Positions 34,689 to 44,762 are shown, counted from the first letter of the stretch. The stretch: 64,000 nt of DNA from CAVYVZ01 sp963772065 (GCA_963772065.1 CAVYVZ010000004.1:248001-312000); one strand, 5' to 3'. The notes: generated from the letters alone by a model not told the origin. Made by a program: numbers and translations.

Positions 34689-36627
34689 ATGACGATGCTC
34701 GACCGGATGCGCCGGCACCGGAACTGGCTCAAATGGAGCCTTGTTCTGCTGATTGTGCCGTTCGCCTTGTATTTCCTCCCCGACTTCCTCGATGACCAGA
34801 CATCGGCGGCGAGCGCATCGCCGCGAGAGGTCGTGGCGACCGTCGAGGGGCGCGACGTGACCGCAGGCCAGTTCCAGCGCCGTTTCCAGACGCAGATGCA
34901 GGCGTATCAGCAGGCCTACGGCGGCAACATCAACGCGCAGCTCCTGCGGCAGCTCGGGATCGAGCAGCAGATCCTGCAGCAGATGGTCGACGAGCAGGCG
35001 GCGCTGGCCGAAGCCGAACGCCACGGCATCTCCGTCAGCGACGAAGAGCTGCGGGCCCAGATCCTGTCGTTCCCGGCCTTTCAGGAGAACGGCCAGTTCG
35101 TAGGCGAGCAGCGGTACGTTCAGATTCTGCGGAGCCAGCGACCGCCCCTCTCGGCCTCCGAGTTCGAGGAGAGCGTGCGGCGAAGCATGTCGCTCGAGAA
35201 GTTCCGCGCAGCCCTCACCGACTGGATGTCGCTCAGCGACGCAGAGCTTCGGAACGAGTACAAGGCGCGCAACGAGAAGGTGAAGCTTCAGCTCGTCGCG
35301 CTGACCGCCGACAAGTTCCGCGACCAGATCTCGCTGTCGGACGCGGACGTCGCGAGCTACTTCGACTCGCGGAAGGCCGAGTACCGCATCGGCGAGCGCC
35401 GCAAGGTCAAGTTCCTGCTGATCGACGAAGCGCAAGTGCGTCAGAAGATTGCGGTCGCGCCGACCGAGGTCCAGAGCCACTACAACGACAACATCCAGCA
35501 GTTCCAATCGCCGGAACAGGTGCGCGCCAGCCACATCCTGCTGAAGACCGAGAGCAAGGACGAAGCTGCGGTTCGCAAGCAGGCCGAGGACATTCTGAAG
35601 CAGGTAAAGGCGGGCGCCGACTTCGCGGCGCTCGCAAAGAAATACTCGGAGGACGAGGGTTCGAAGGCGACCGGCGGCGACCTGGATTACTTCGGCCGGG
35701 GACGCATGGTGCCCGAGTTCGAGAACACGGCCTTCGGCATGCAGCCGGGCGAGATCAGCGATCTCGTCAAGACGCAGTACCGGCTTCCACATCATCAAGG
35801 TGGTCGACAAGAAGCCGGGGAGCACGCGGTCGCTCGACGAAGTGCGGCAGCAGATCACCGAGCAGCTGCAGTTCCAGAAAGCCCAGGAGGCCATGCAGAC
35901 GCAGGCGCGCGCCGCGGACGAGCAGATCGACGATCCGTCGGATTTCGATCGCGTCGCGAAAGCAAACGGCTACACCGTGCAGGACTCTGGTCTGTTCACG
36001 CGCGAAGATCCGATTCCGGGGCTGGGCGTGGCGCCGGCGGTGGCGCAGGACGCATTCCGGCTGAAGGATGGCGAGGTCAGCGGCGCCATCACCTCACCGC
36101 GTGGAGCGGTGTTCATCACCGTCACGGGCAAGTCGGATCCGTATGTTCCGAAGCTCGAGGAAGTGAAAGACAAAGTGCGCGACGACGCGATTCGCGCTCG
36201 CGCGACGGAGCTCAGTCGCCAGCGTGCGGGGGAGATCGCCGCCACGCTGCGCTCGGCGAAGAACTTCGCCGCCGCCGCGAAGGCCCAGGGCCTCGAGGCG
36301 AAGGACACCGAGCTCGTGGCGCGCGGCGCGGCGCTGCCTGACATCGGCACGAGTCCGGAGGTCGACAAGGTGGCCTTCACGCTGCCTGCCGGCGGCGTCA
36401 GCGAACCGATCGTGACCGGCACCGGGACGGTGATCGTCCGCGTCGCGGAACGGGACGAGGCCACCGACGACGAGTACAACCAGGGCCGGGACACGTTCCG
36501 TGCGCAGCTCCTGTCCGAGCGTCAGGGCCGGTTCTTCTCATCGTGGATGACGAAGGCCAAGCAGCGGATGAAGATCGCGATCAACGAAGACGTGCTCAAG
36601 CGCGTCATCGGTTCGGTCAGTTCGTAG
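34689..36627 (+). CDS. PpiD/SurA-type peptidyl-prolyl isomerase and chaperone (frameshifted)
   Basis: About 646 residues when joined. N-terminal cytoplasmic stub and TM (WLKWSLVLLIVPFALYFLPD), a SurA_N-type chaperone region (VEGRDVTAGQFQRRFQTQM, IEQQILQQMVDEQAALAEAE), then a parvulin PPIase domain (VRASHILLKTESKDEA, FAALAKKYSEDEGSKATGGD, LDYFGRGRMVPEFENTAFGM). The frame breaks at 35779-35780 in CAGTACCGGCTTCC. Removing one C gives QYGFHIIKVVDKKPGSTRSL, the expected parvulin ending. The ATG at 34689 has a GAGGA five bases upstream. It probably folds exported proteins from the inner membrane. Confidence 0.85.
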
Positions 36628-36667
36628 GTTCGTCGGTTCGGCGGTTCGGCGGTTCGGCGGTTCAACG
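36620..36667. repeat. Tandem GTTCG(T/G)CG array spanning two stop codons
   Basis: Six 8-base units (GTTCGTAG, GTTCGTCG, three GTTCGGCG, GTTCAACG). The first unit contains the TAG of the PpiD-like gene and the last contains the TGA of the convergent exosortase gene. Same family as 17187-17226. Confidence 0.95.
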
Positions 36668-38170
36668 AAACGTTGCGCTGAGCCTTTGCGCGAGCTCGCG
36701 CGTGAAGCTTCTCATCGCAGAGTGGCCCTCGGTCGTGTCGAGGGCCATGACGCGGACCAGCGCGGCGTCAGTCGGGCGACCCTGCAATCCGTTCCTCAGC
36801 AGCTGCAGCCGCTGCCGGTACTCGTTCCCCACGATCGCCCCGCGGTTCTGAAACCAATACGTCATCGCGATGCGATCGGAGCCGCGCGCGACTGTGAGCT
36901 CGCGGACGGCAACCGCCTCCCGATTGACATCCAACGGTCTGGTGCGTGACGCGGTGATCTGCCAGCCGTTGCCGGGAAGGCAATTGAGCGGCGAGTGCAT
37001 CGCGCCGCCAGCCTGAGGCCGCGCGTAGTACGCGATGTCGATTTCCAGCCGGGACCCGGGATCCGGAAGGCGCGGTCCGTAGTATCGATGGATGTACTGG
37101 TCGGCCGCGAGCACAGTCGCCACATCGGGCTCCAGCGGCGGCGCATCGCGCCCTACCCAGTCTCCCAGGGTGAGAGGGACCTCGGTTGCGAAGTCCACGC
37201 GAGGCACCGATGCGTGCGGACGAGCATGTGTCCAGACCGACAGCAGAAGGAGAATTCCCGCAACCACTGCGAGCCGCCTCGTCATGACCGAACCCTTGCG
37301 GACGGCATGTGCCGAGAAGCGAGGAGGCTGCACCCCGGCCAGGGCGGCGCCCATTCCGAGAAAGGCGCCAAACCCCGTCGCATCGTGAACGACGCCTCGC
37401 ACGGCTGCTTCCCCGATGCGCGATGCAAGCAGCGCCGTGAAAACGACGCGCAAGGCGTTGCCGGCGATCGCGACCGGGACGATGGCCAGCGCGAGGACCA
37501 CGCCGCGCGGCAGCGGCGGACGCATCGTGCCGCAGTACACCGCCAAGAGCGCCATGAGCGTGACAACGGACCGCATGCCGCTGCAGGCCTCTGTCACCTC
37601 GAGCGTGATGTAGCTCAGGGTGAGCAGATTGCCGTCGCGCACGGCGTCGATCCCGATCACGTTCAGCAATCCGGCCGCAGACTGTGATGCCGCGAGCTGC
37701 AGCGGCAGCGTCAGTTCCGTGACCACCGCACCGGGCAGCGGAATCGCGACGAGGGACATCGCCAGGGGTGCGGCCAGCGTGCGGATCCACGCCGTGCCGC
37801 ACACGAACCATAAGACGGCCGCGAGGAAAACCACGAATGAGAGGCGCAACAGGAATACATCTGCGGCGAGTGTTGCGGCGACGTACAGGGCCGACGCCCC
37901 GACAAGGGCAACGCCGCCCCACCGCGACCCGCGAGGCGGCGCCACTCGCAGCAGCGGCCAGCGTTGCCGGGTCGCCACGACAACAGCCATGGCAACGAGC
38001 GCCCCGTACGTGGCGTTCGGGTCCTCGTACCACTGACGGCCGAGGCCCGCCATCACCGGAAGGAAAACAAGCACGGCCGCGGCCGCAGTGGCCACTCCAA
38101 CCGCGGCGCTTCGGAGTGTCGGACCGGCTGATGGGTCTCGGACGGGAGGAGCTGCGGCCGAGACCATCAT
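36662..38170 (-). CDS. Exosortase fused to an EpsI domain
   Basis: 502 residues. The N-terminal about 290 residues are an eight-TM exosortase with the catalytic triad: Cys in VTEACSGMRSVVTLMALLAV, Arg in IAGNALRVVFTALLASRIG and His in VRGVVHDATGFGAF. The C-terminal about 210 residues are an EpsI domain (VPLTLGDWVGRDAPPLEPDV, YIHRYYGP, MHSPLNCLPGNGWQI). Exosortases cleave PEP-CTERM signals, and EpsI is found with exosortases in exopolysaccharide loci. The gene starts nine bases after a PEP-CTERM gene, its probable substrate. Confidence 0.94.
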   Translation of the reverse strand: MMVSAAAPPVRDPSAGPTLRSAAVGVATAAAAVLVFLPVMAGLGRQWYEDPNATYGALVAMAVVVATRQRWPLLRVAPPRGSRWGGVALVGASALYVAATLAADVFLLRLSFVVFLAAVLWFVCGTAWIRTLAAPLAMSLVAIPLPGAVVTELTLPLQLAASQSAAGLLNVIGIDAVRDGNLLTLSYITLEVTEACSGMRSVVTLMALLAVYCGTMRPPLPRGVVLALAIVPVAIAGNALRVVFTALLASRIGEAAVRGVVHDATGFGAFLGMGAALAGVQPPRFSAHAVRKGSVMTRRLAVVAGILLLLSVWTHARPHASVPRVDFATEVPLTLGDWVGRDAPPLEPDVATVLAADQYIHRYYGPRLPDPGSRLEIDIAYYARPQAGGAMHSPLNCLPGNGWQITASRTRPLDVNREAVAVRELTVARGSDRIAMTYWFQNRGAIVGNEYRQRLQLLRNGLQGRPTDAALVRVMALDTTEGHSAMRSFTRELAQRLSATFR

Positions 38171-38178
38171 TCGCGAAC

Positions 38179-38625
38179 CTATCGTCGACGGCGCAAGCGA
38201 TACAGGCCGGCGAGGCCCGCACCCATCAGGAGGAGCGTCGACGGCTCGGGGGTAGCGGCGGGCGATGCGCCCCGCGAGCGGCCATTCGCGTTCCCGCGAC
38301 CGATGCCCACGGAGGGCGCGGTGTCCGGCGCGTCCTTGCTCAACCCTGGCGGCATGGCGGCCGGCGTCTGTGAAACCGCTTCAATCGCCCGGGGCGACGG
38401 CCCGGGTTCCGACGGGCGCGCAGCAGGACTCGCGGCTCGCACCGTCTCTTTCGGCGCCGGTGCCCGTGCAACCGCGCCGCGTGCGACGAGCGGCTCGGGC
38501 CGTTGGTCGGGCATCTCGCCGTAAACCGGCGCCGCGCGCCGCTCCTGGCCCGCGGCGGGGACCGTCGCGCCAAGCAGCAGCCCGCATATACCTAACCCGA
38601 CGGTGAACCGTAGTGCGCTCCCCAT
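38179..38625 (-). CDS. PEP-CTERM domain protein, Pro/Ala-rich
   Basis: 148 residues. Signal peptide (MGSALRFTVGLGICGLLLGA), a low-complexity Pro/Ala/Arg-rich body, and a C-terminal tripartite PEP-CTERM signal: the motif ATPEPSTLLL, a TM stretch (LLLMGAGLAGLYRL) and an RRRR end. It is expected to be processed by the exosortase encoded immediately downstream. The ATG at 38625 is preceded by a purine-rich GGAGAGGAG. The body has no recognisable domain; it may be a surface or matrix protein. Confidence 0.9.
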   Translation of the reverse strand: MGSALRFTVGLGICGLLLGATVPAAGQERRAAPVYGEMPDQRPEPLVARGAVARAPAPKETVRAASPAARPSEPGPSPRAIEAVSQTPAAMPPGLSKDAPDTAPSVGIGRGNANGRSRGASPAATPEPSTLLLMGAGLAGLYRLRRRR

Positions 38626-38740
38626 GAAGGACTCCTCTCCTGGGACAAACCTGTCCCGACGCGCGCGCGCCATTGCACGCTCGGTACCGTCGAGTTCACC
38701 GCGAAAAAGGAAACGGCGTTCTATTTGTGGGAAGCGGAGG

Positions 38741-38897
38741 TTAGGCGGTAGGCACTAGGCGGTAGGCGGTAGGCGGTAGGCACTAGGCGGTAGGCGGTAG
38801 GCGGTAGGCAGTGGGCGGTAGGCGGTAGGAAAAGCGCTTGCCCTACCGCCTACCGCCGACCGGCTACCGCCTAGTGCCGACCGCCTACCGCCTAGTG
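38741..38897. repeat. Tandem TAGGCGG repeat forming a long hairpin
   Basis: About 90 bases of tandem TAGGCGG/TAGGCAC units (38741-38829), a short spacer (AAAAGCGCTTG), then about 60 bases of the reverse complement (CCTACCGCC units) to the sppA stop. The RNA could fold into a long stem-loop. It separates sppA from the PEP-CTERM/exosortase pair and could act as a terminator. No gene is seen in 38626-38898. Confidence 0.9.
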
Positions 38898-38898
38898 T

Positions 38899-40659
38899 CT
38901 AGCGAACGAACGCGAAGGGCATGAGTGCCAGCGGCTCGCCGCGCTTGAAGATCCGGATCGGGGCGGTCAGGGCCGCGATCGCACGGGTGTCGGCGCCCCC
39001 GAGCAGCATGCGAAGCGCTCCCGCGCTGCCGCCGGGCCCCAATTGATCGGCGAGTGCTTCATAGAAACTGCGGCGAGGCGGATAGACCACGAGCTCCACG
39101 TCTTCGTCCGCCGGTATGCGCGCGCGCTGCTTCGCGGCCGCGACCGCGACGTCGAGGCCACCCAGCTGATCGACGAGCCCGAGCTCCCTCGCCTGCCGTC
39201 CCGTCCAGACGCGGCCCTGCGCGATCGCGTCGATCCGCTCGGGCGTCGTATGCCTCGCCTCGGCTACTTTTTCCACGAACTGATCGTAGAAGCTCTGCAT
39301 CGATTCACGGATCTTCACCTGCTGCTCCGGCGAGAACCGCGAAAAGGGCGAGTAGATGTCTGCGTTCTCGCCCGACTTCACGGCCTCGACGTTGACCCCC
39401 ACCTTCGCGAGTGTGTCCGACACGACGATCTTGCCCGTGTAGATCCCGATCGAACCCGTGAGCGTGGCCGGCTGCGCGACGATCACCTGGCCGGGCATCG
39501 CGATGTAGTAGCCACCCGACGCGGCAAGATCCGACATCGAGGTCACGAGCGGCCGCGACGGCTTCTGATCGCGCGTGATCATCAGCTCCCGCCAGATCAC
39601 ATCCGACGCGGTCGACGATCCACCCGGGCTGTCCACGCGCAGCACGATCGCCTTCACCGAGTTGTCGTCGCGGATTCGCCGAAGCTGATCGACGATCGTC
39701 GCGGAGCCGGCGACGCGGCCGGCGGTCGGGTCGAAGCTGCTGTCGCCGCTCGCAATCACCCCGACGGCATAAATGACCGCGATCCGCGATCGTGCCCGGA
39801 TCCCGACGGAGTGCGGCCGGATGCGGCCGTATTGACTGGCCTCGATCCGCCGCGTCTTGCCCGCGGCTTTCAGCGTGGCCACGCGGTCGTCGAGCTGGTC
39901 TTCGTACGCGAGATCGTCGACGAGCCCGGCACGAAGCGCTTCCTCCGCTGAGAACGGACCCTGGTCGAGGAGCGCGCGCACCTCGGCGTCCGTCTTCTTT
40001 CGCGCGTCGGCGATGCCACGGACCAACTGTTCGTACATGTCGCGGTTCAGCGACTCGGCCATCTCGCGGTGTGCCGGCGTGAAGGTCTTCTCGGTGAGCT
40101 GGTTGGTGGCGGTCTTGAAGTCGCCGATATGGTGGAAGTCGGGATACGCGCCGAGCTTGTCGAACGCGCCGCGCACGAAAATCTCGTACGAGGCGATGCC
40201 GGCGAGGTCGAGGCGCGAGGTCGGCAGCAGAAACACGCGGTCGGCGGCGCTGGCCAGGTAGTACTCGCGATCCCCGCCGTACTCGAGGAACGCGACGACC
40301 GCCTTCCCCGACTTGCGGAAGTCGATGACCGCATCGCGCACTTCCTGCACCTTCGCCCAGAACGGCAGCTCGAGCGACCCGGGCATCAGCAGCACGGTCG
40401 TGATGCGGGCATCACGCTTTGCCTTGCGCAGGTTGTCGACGAACCCGCGCACGGTCGACACATCCGCACGAATGAACCCGAACACATCGTCGGGAGCCGA
40501 TTCGTGCAGCTCGCCGTGCGGCCGCAGCACGAGCGTAGACTGCGCCGCCACGCGCGGCTCTCGTCCCACAACGGCGTACATCATCACGAGCGCCGATGCC
40601 GACACGAGGACCGCGACGGCAATCAACGCCAGGACCAGTCCGACACGGCGCTTGATCAT
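38899..40659 (-). CDS. sppA: Signal peptide peptidase SppA, 67 kDa type
   Basis: 586 residues with an N-terminal TM (VGLVLALIAVAVLVSASALV). Two tandem ClpP-like (S49) domains are present: the first carries HIGDFKTATNQLTEKTFTPA with the catalytic Lys, and the second carries VTSMSDLAASGGYYIAMPG with the catalytic Ser. The VDSPGGSSTASDVIWREL and ATLTGSIGIYTGK motifs agree. It degrades cleaved signal peptides in the membrane. The ATG overlaps the stop of the amine oxidase gene by 4 bases. Confidence 0.95.
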   Translation of the reverse strand: MIKRRVGLVLALIAVAVLVSASALVMMYAVVGREPRVAAQSTLVLRPHGELHESAPDDVFGFIRADVSTVRGFVDNLRKAKRDARITTVLLMPGSLELPFWAKVQEVRDAVIDFRKSGKAVVAFLEYGGDREYYLASAADRVFLLPTSRLDLAGIASYEIFVRGAFDKLGAYPDFHHIGDFKTATNQLTEKTFTPAHREMAESLNRDMYEQLVRGIADARKKTDAEVRALLDQGPFSAEEALRAGLVDDLAYEDQLDDRVATLKAAGKTRRIEASQYGRIRPHSVGIRARSRIAVIYAVGVIASGDSSFDPTAGRVAGSATIVDQLRRIRDDNSVKAIVLRVDSPGGSSTASDVIWRELMITRDQKPSRPLVTSMSDLAASGGYYIAMPGQVIVAQPATLTGSIGIYTGKIVVSDTLAKVGVNVEAVKSGENADIYSPFSRFSPEQQVKIRESMQSFYDQFVEKVAEARHTTPERIDAIAQGRVWTGRQARELGLVDQLGGLDVAVAAAKQRARIPADEDVELVVYPPRRSFYEALADQLGPGGSAGALRMLLGGADTRAIAALTAPIRIFKRGEPLALMPFAFVR

Positions 40660-41915
40660 CTCGTTATCTTAATCTCCTCGACGGCGCGCCGGGCACTCTC
40701 GACTGCTCCGTTCATATAGCCCTGCCACCGCTCGCTCGTGTGCTCGCCGGCGAAATGGACGCGGCCCGCACGCCGGCCGAGCAGCGGTCGCCACTCGGGA
40801 TCGAAGCCGGGATCGAGGTAGGCGTAGCCGCCGCGCGCGAACGGATCGTCCTCCCAGCTCGCGGTGCTCACGATGGAGCTCGCGGCTCTGAAGAACTGAT
40901 CGGCATCGCCCAGCCAGCACAGATCGCCGAGCAGCGCCTGCGCGCCTCGTTCCGCGCGCGCCTTCAGCGCCCGGCTCGCCGAGCCGCCGGCCAGGAACGT
41001 CAGCACGCCCTCCGACGCCTGCCAGAACGCGCCAAGCGCGGTGTCGGTGGCAAATGCGCGGGCCCGTCCCGTCAACAGGTCGCGCGGAGTCTGCAGAAGC
41101 ACTTTCGTCGCGCATCCATAGCGCAGTGCCCGGATGGCGCGCCATTGATCGTCGGGCAGCGACGGGGTGATCGCGATCTCCGCAAGCGTCGATGCGGGAA
41201 GCGTCACGAGGACCTCGTCCCCTTCCAGTTGTTGCGTCAGGCCGCTACCGTCCACGGCCGTCACGAGGACGCGATCGCCGGGCTGCGCGATCGCTTTCAC
41301 CTGATGGCGCAGCAGGACGCGCGCATCGAGGTCGCGTGCGAGCGCCTCGGGCAGCCGGTCAGTGCCGCCCTCCACGCGGTACATCTCGGCCCCGGCGGGT
41401 GATCCGTTGCCGGCAAGCTGTTCGACGACGGAGAGGACCGAGAGCTCGTCGGGATCGGCGAGAAAGAAGCCTCGCAGCGCATCGGCCATGGCGTGCTGCT
41501 CGCGCGTCGCATGCTGCCGACGGAGCCAATCTCGCAGCGAGTAGGTGGCGGCCTCCGCCGCGGGAAGCTCCCGCAGCGGCTGTACCAGCTTCTCGAGCTC
41601 CGTCCATGGCCGCGTGCGGCTCACGTGGTAGTTGCCGTCGTTGACTCGATATCGATGAGTGAAGCCCGCACGGAGCACGCGCGTGAGCGCCAGGCCAAGC
41701 TCGGTGCAGAGACTTCGAATCTCCGTCTGATTGGCGTCGATGAACTCGCCGCCCAGCTCACCGTACCGTCCGGACTCGAAGCCGCTGCGGATCGTATGGA
41801 CGCGGCCGCCCACACGATCGCGAGCGTCGAGCAGCGTCACCGCCGCTCCGCGCCGGGCCAGGAGCCGGGCCGCGGTCAGTCCCGCCAGTCCGGCGCCCGC
41901 GACGATCACCTTCAT
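40656..41915 (-). CDS. FAD-dependent amine oxidase
   Basis: 419 residues. The N-terminal dinucleotide-binding VIVAGAGLAGLTAARLLARRG and the following DARDRVGGRVHTIR match the monoamine oxidase family. The C-terminal RVHFAGEHTSERWQGYMNGA is the FAD-binding closing motif. The substrate is unknown. Coupled to sppA by a 4-base overlap and divergent from the sorbosone-dehydrogenase-like gene. Confidence 0.9.
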   Translation of the reverse strand: MKVIVAGAGLAGLTAARLLARRGAAVTLLDARDRVGGRVHTIRSGFESGRYGELGGEFIDANQTEIRSLCTELGLALTRVLRAGFTHRYRVNDGNYHVSRTRPWTELEKLVQPLRELPAAEAATYSLRDWLRRQHATREQHAMADALRGFFLADPDELSVLSVVEQLAGNGSPAGAEMYRVEGGTDRLPEALARDLDARVLLRHQVKAIAQPGDRVLVTAVDGSGLTQQLEGDEVLVTLPASTLAEIAITPSLPDDQWRAIRALRYGCATKVLLQTPRDLLTGRARAFATDTALGAFWQASEGVLTFLAGGSASRALKARAERGAQALLGDLCWLGDADQFFRAASSIVSTASWEDDPFARGGYAYLDPGFDPEWRPLLGRRAGRVHFAGEHTSERWQGYMNGAVESARRAVEEIKITR

Positions 41916-41932
41916 GCGAGCGAGGCAAGCAA

Positions 41933-41938
41933 TATAAT
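41933..41938 (+). promoter_or_regulatory. Consensus -10 (TATAAT) six bases before an ATG
   Basis: TATAAT lies between divergent genes, 6 bases before the ATG at 41945. If used, the transcript would begin at or just after the ATG, as expected for leaderless expression. Confidence 0.45.
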
Positions 41939-41944
41939 CGCCGG

Positions 41945-43232
41945 ATGCACATGCTGCGATTCGTCTCTGCGCTCGGCCTCGCGGCGGTCGGCGCCTGGGC
42001 TGTGCAAGCCCAGCAACCCCGGACTCTTTGCGATCCCGATAATGGCGGCATCACAGTTCCGAAAGGCTTCTGCGCCGCGGTGGTGGCCGACAACCTGGGG
42101 ACGCCGCGCCACATGGCGATCACGCCTCGCGGCGATATGTATGTGATCCAGCGAGCGGTCCGCGAGGGAATGCCCGCGGGCGACATCCTCGCGCTGCGCG
42201 ATGCGAACGGCGATGGCCGGTTCGAGCAGGTCGAGCGCTTCGGCAGCGGCCTGACCGGGAGTGCAATCGCCCTCCGCGATCCGTATCTCTACGTCGGCGC
42301 GAACACGAAGATCGTCCGGTACCGAATGGCCGACACCCTGGTCCCCAAAGGAGAGCCCGAGACGATCGTCGATGGGTTCGACCCCGATCGGCAGCACAAC
42401 GCGAAGCCGTTCGCGTTCGGACCAAACGGCGAGCTCTTCGTGCACGTGGGTCCACCGAGCAATGCCTGTCAGAATCCCGACCGCAAGGAAGGTGTGCCGG
42501 GGCAGAAACCGTGTCCAATCCTCGAGGAGCACGCGGGCATCTGGAAGTACGAGGCGAACACTCCGAACCAGAAGCACGCGGCCGACAAGCGCTACTCGAC
42601 GGGCATGCGCCACACCGTGTCGCTCGTGTGGAATCCGGCGACGCGCGGGCTGTACGGCGTTCAGCACGGCCGCGACGCGCTCGATACGATGTGGCCGAAG
42701 CTGTTCGACGCCCAACAGAACTCCGAGCTGCCCGCCGAGGAAATGCAGCTGTACACGGAGGGCGCGAACTTCGGCTGGCCGTACTGCTACTACGATCCGT
42801 CCCAGAAGAAACGTGTGCTCGCGCCAGAGTACGGCGGCGACGGAAAGACGGAAGGCGAATGCGCGAAGTACAAGGCCCCGCTGGTCGCCTTCCCGGCGCA
42901 TTACGCCCCGAACGATCTGATGTTCTACGACGGCAGCCAATTTCCTCAGCAGTACCCGCGGCGGCGCGTTCGTCGCATTCCACGGGTCGTGGAATCGCGC
43001 GCCGCTGCCGCAAGGCGGCTACAACGTGATGTTCGTGCCGTTCAGGGATGGCAAGCCGGCCGCGGCGCCGACGGTGTTCGCCGACAAGTTCGGCGGGTCC
43101 GAACCGGTGATGGATCCGCGGAAGGCGCTCTATCGGCCCTCGGGCCTCGCGATGGCGCGTGACGGCGCGATCTACGTGTCCGAGGACGCGAAGGGACGAA
43201 TCTGGAAGATTTCCTACACGGGGGGACAATGA
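41945..43232 (+). CDS. PQQ-type sugar/sorbosone dehydrogenase-like beta-propeller (frameshifted)
   Basis: About 429 residues when joined. A signal peptide (MLRFVSALGLAAVGAWAVQA) precedes a six-bladed propeller. Motifs seen are FCAAVVADNLGTPRHMAITP, HNAKPFAFGPNGELFVHVGP, STGMRHTVSLVWNPATRGLY, VQHGRDALDTMWPKLFDAQ and EGANFGWPYCYYD, as in the L-sorbosone/aldose dehydrogenase family. The frame breaks near 42960, and the natural continuation GGAFVAFHGSWNRAPLPQGG is one base out of phase. PQQ use is not proven. It ends by overlapping the FKBP start (ATGA). Confidence 0.8.
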
Positions 43233-43579
43233 CCGCAACGCTGGTCAAGGACGACAGGAAGGTGGGCACCGGCGTCGAAGCCGTCGCCGGCAAGCGCGTG
43301 ACGGTGCACTACACCGGGTGGCTCTTCGACGCGACGAAACCGGAGAACAAGGGACGGAAGTTCGACAGCTCCCGCGATCGCAACGACCCGTTCACGTTCC
43401 GGCTCGGCGGAGGCGAAGTCATCGAAGGATGGGATCGCGGCGTCGCGGGAATGAAGGTCGGCGGGCAGCGCGTGCTCACGATCCCGGCCGATATGGGCTA
43501 CGGCAGTCGCGGCGCGGGCGGCGTCATTCCGCCCAATGCCACATTGCTCTTCGATGTCGAGCTACTCGACGTTAAATGA
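43229..43579 (+). CDS. FKBP-type peptidyl-prolyl cis-trans isomerase
   Basis: 116 residues, a minimal FKBP. Motifs are GKRVTVHYTGWLFD, GRKFDSSRDRNDPFTFRLGG, GEVIEGWDRGVAGMKVGGQR, RVLTIPADMGYGSRGAGGVI and PPNATLLFDVELLDV. No signal peptide, so it is cytoplasmic. It catalyses proline isomerisation and may help folding. ATGA coupling with the upstream gene. Confidence 0.95.
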   Translation: MTATLVKDDRKVGTGVEAVAGKRVTVHYTGWLFDATKPENKGRKFDSSRDRNDPFTFRLGGGEVIEGWDRGVAGMKVGGQRVLTIPADMGYGSRGAGGVIPPNATLLFDVELLDVK

Positions 43580-43582
43580 AAG

Positions 43583-44762
43583 GTGTCGAGGACGTGCCCA
43601 CATTTCGGCTCGCCTGACTTCTGCGGCGGCTGTTCGTGGCAGCACCTCACGTATCTCGAGCAACTGCGGCGGAAGACCGACCTGCTGCGGTCGCTCGTGG
43701 ACGCCGCCATGCCGGGGCTCGGGCTGAAGGTCGAGAACACGCTGCCGGGGACCTCTGTCGACGATCCCCTGCGGAGTACCGGCACAAGGTCCACTTCGTC
43801 TTCGCCAACGCCACGCGGCGGGGCCCTCTGGTGATGGGCCACTACGTGCGCGGCTCCCGGAACGTGTTCGCGGCTCGCGAATGCCCCGTCCATGCCGGCC
43901 GCGGCAACGCGTTCGCCTTCGCGTTCCATGAGGAATGCGTTCGAGCCGGTGTCCTGGCGGCGCCGCAGGGAACGCTCCGCCACATCGCGATCCGCGTCGG
44001 AGCCGCGACCGGCGAGACGATGGCGACCGTCGTGGTCAGCGATACGGGCGATAAGGCGCTTCGCAGGGCGACGAAGCGCGCCCTGGAAAGGGCAGAAGCC
44101 CCCGACTCATTTCATCTGAACGTCCACAACCGTCCCGATCCGTACATCTTCGGCCGCGAAACGAGGCACGTCCGCGGCCCCCGCCATCTGCGCGAGCAGG
44201 TTGCGGGCGCCACATTCCTCGTCTCGCCTACTGCGTTTTTCCAGACGAACGTTCAGGCGGCCGAGATGCTCGTGCGGCTCGTGCTCGACGCCCTTCCGCC
44301 GGGCGAGCCAATCCTCGACCTCTACGCCGGCGTTGGGCTTTTTGCCATCCCGCTCGCGCAGAGGGGGGACACGGTCATCGCCGTGGAAGAGAACCGCGCC
44401 GCGGCCGCGGATGGCATCGCCAGCGTGAAGCTCAATCGGATTCCGTCCGAGCGCTGCCGGTTCGTCCCGCGCGCCGTCGAAGCGGCGCTGCGAACGCTGA
44501 ACCCGCGCGAGGCGCGACATGTCGTCCTCGACCCGCCCCGGGAAGGGTGCGACCCGGGCGTCATCGACGACGTCTTCGGGCGGCTGCGGCCGGAGCGGGC
44601 CGCGTACGTCTCCTGCAATCCCGAAGTGCTCGCCGGGGATCTCGCCGGATCGTCCGCCGGGGTTACCGCATCTGCACGCTTCAGCCGGTCGACATGTTTC
44701 CGCACACCGCGCACGTGGAAACTGTGGTCGTGTTGTCTCGGAACGGCACGCGCGGCGTGTAG
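43583..44762 (+). CDS. RlmD/TrmA-family RNA (uracil-5-)-methyltransferase (two frameshifts)
   Basis: About 393 residues when joined. The N-terminal Fe-S region is CPHFGSPDFCGGCSWQHLTY (several Cys). The frame breaks near 43768, where PAEYRHKVHFVFANATRRG resumes. The SAM-binding region is EPILDLYAGVGLFAIPLAQR, and the catalytic Cys lies in AAYVSCNPEVLAGDL. It breaks again near 44646, where one missing C restores DLARIVRRGYRICTLQPVDM and FPHTAHVETVVVLSR. The product methylates uridine in rRNA or tRNA. The GTG at 43583 is the probable start. Two indels in one conserved housekeeping gene point to sequence error. Confidence 0.82.

Noticed and set aside
38741..38897. CRISPR-like array
   Set aside because: Units are 7 bases with no spacers of constant length and no cas genes nearby; it is a simple tandem and inverted repeat.
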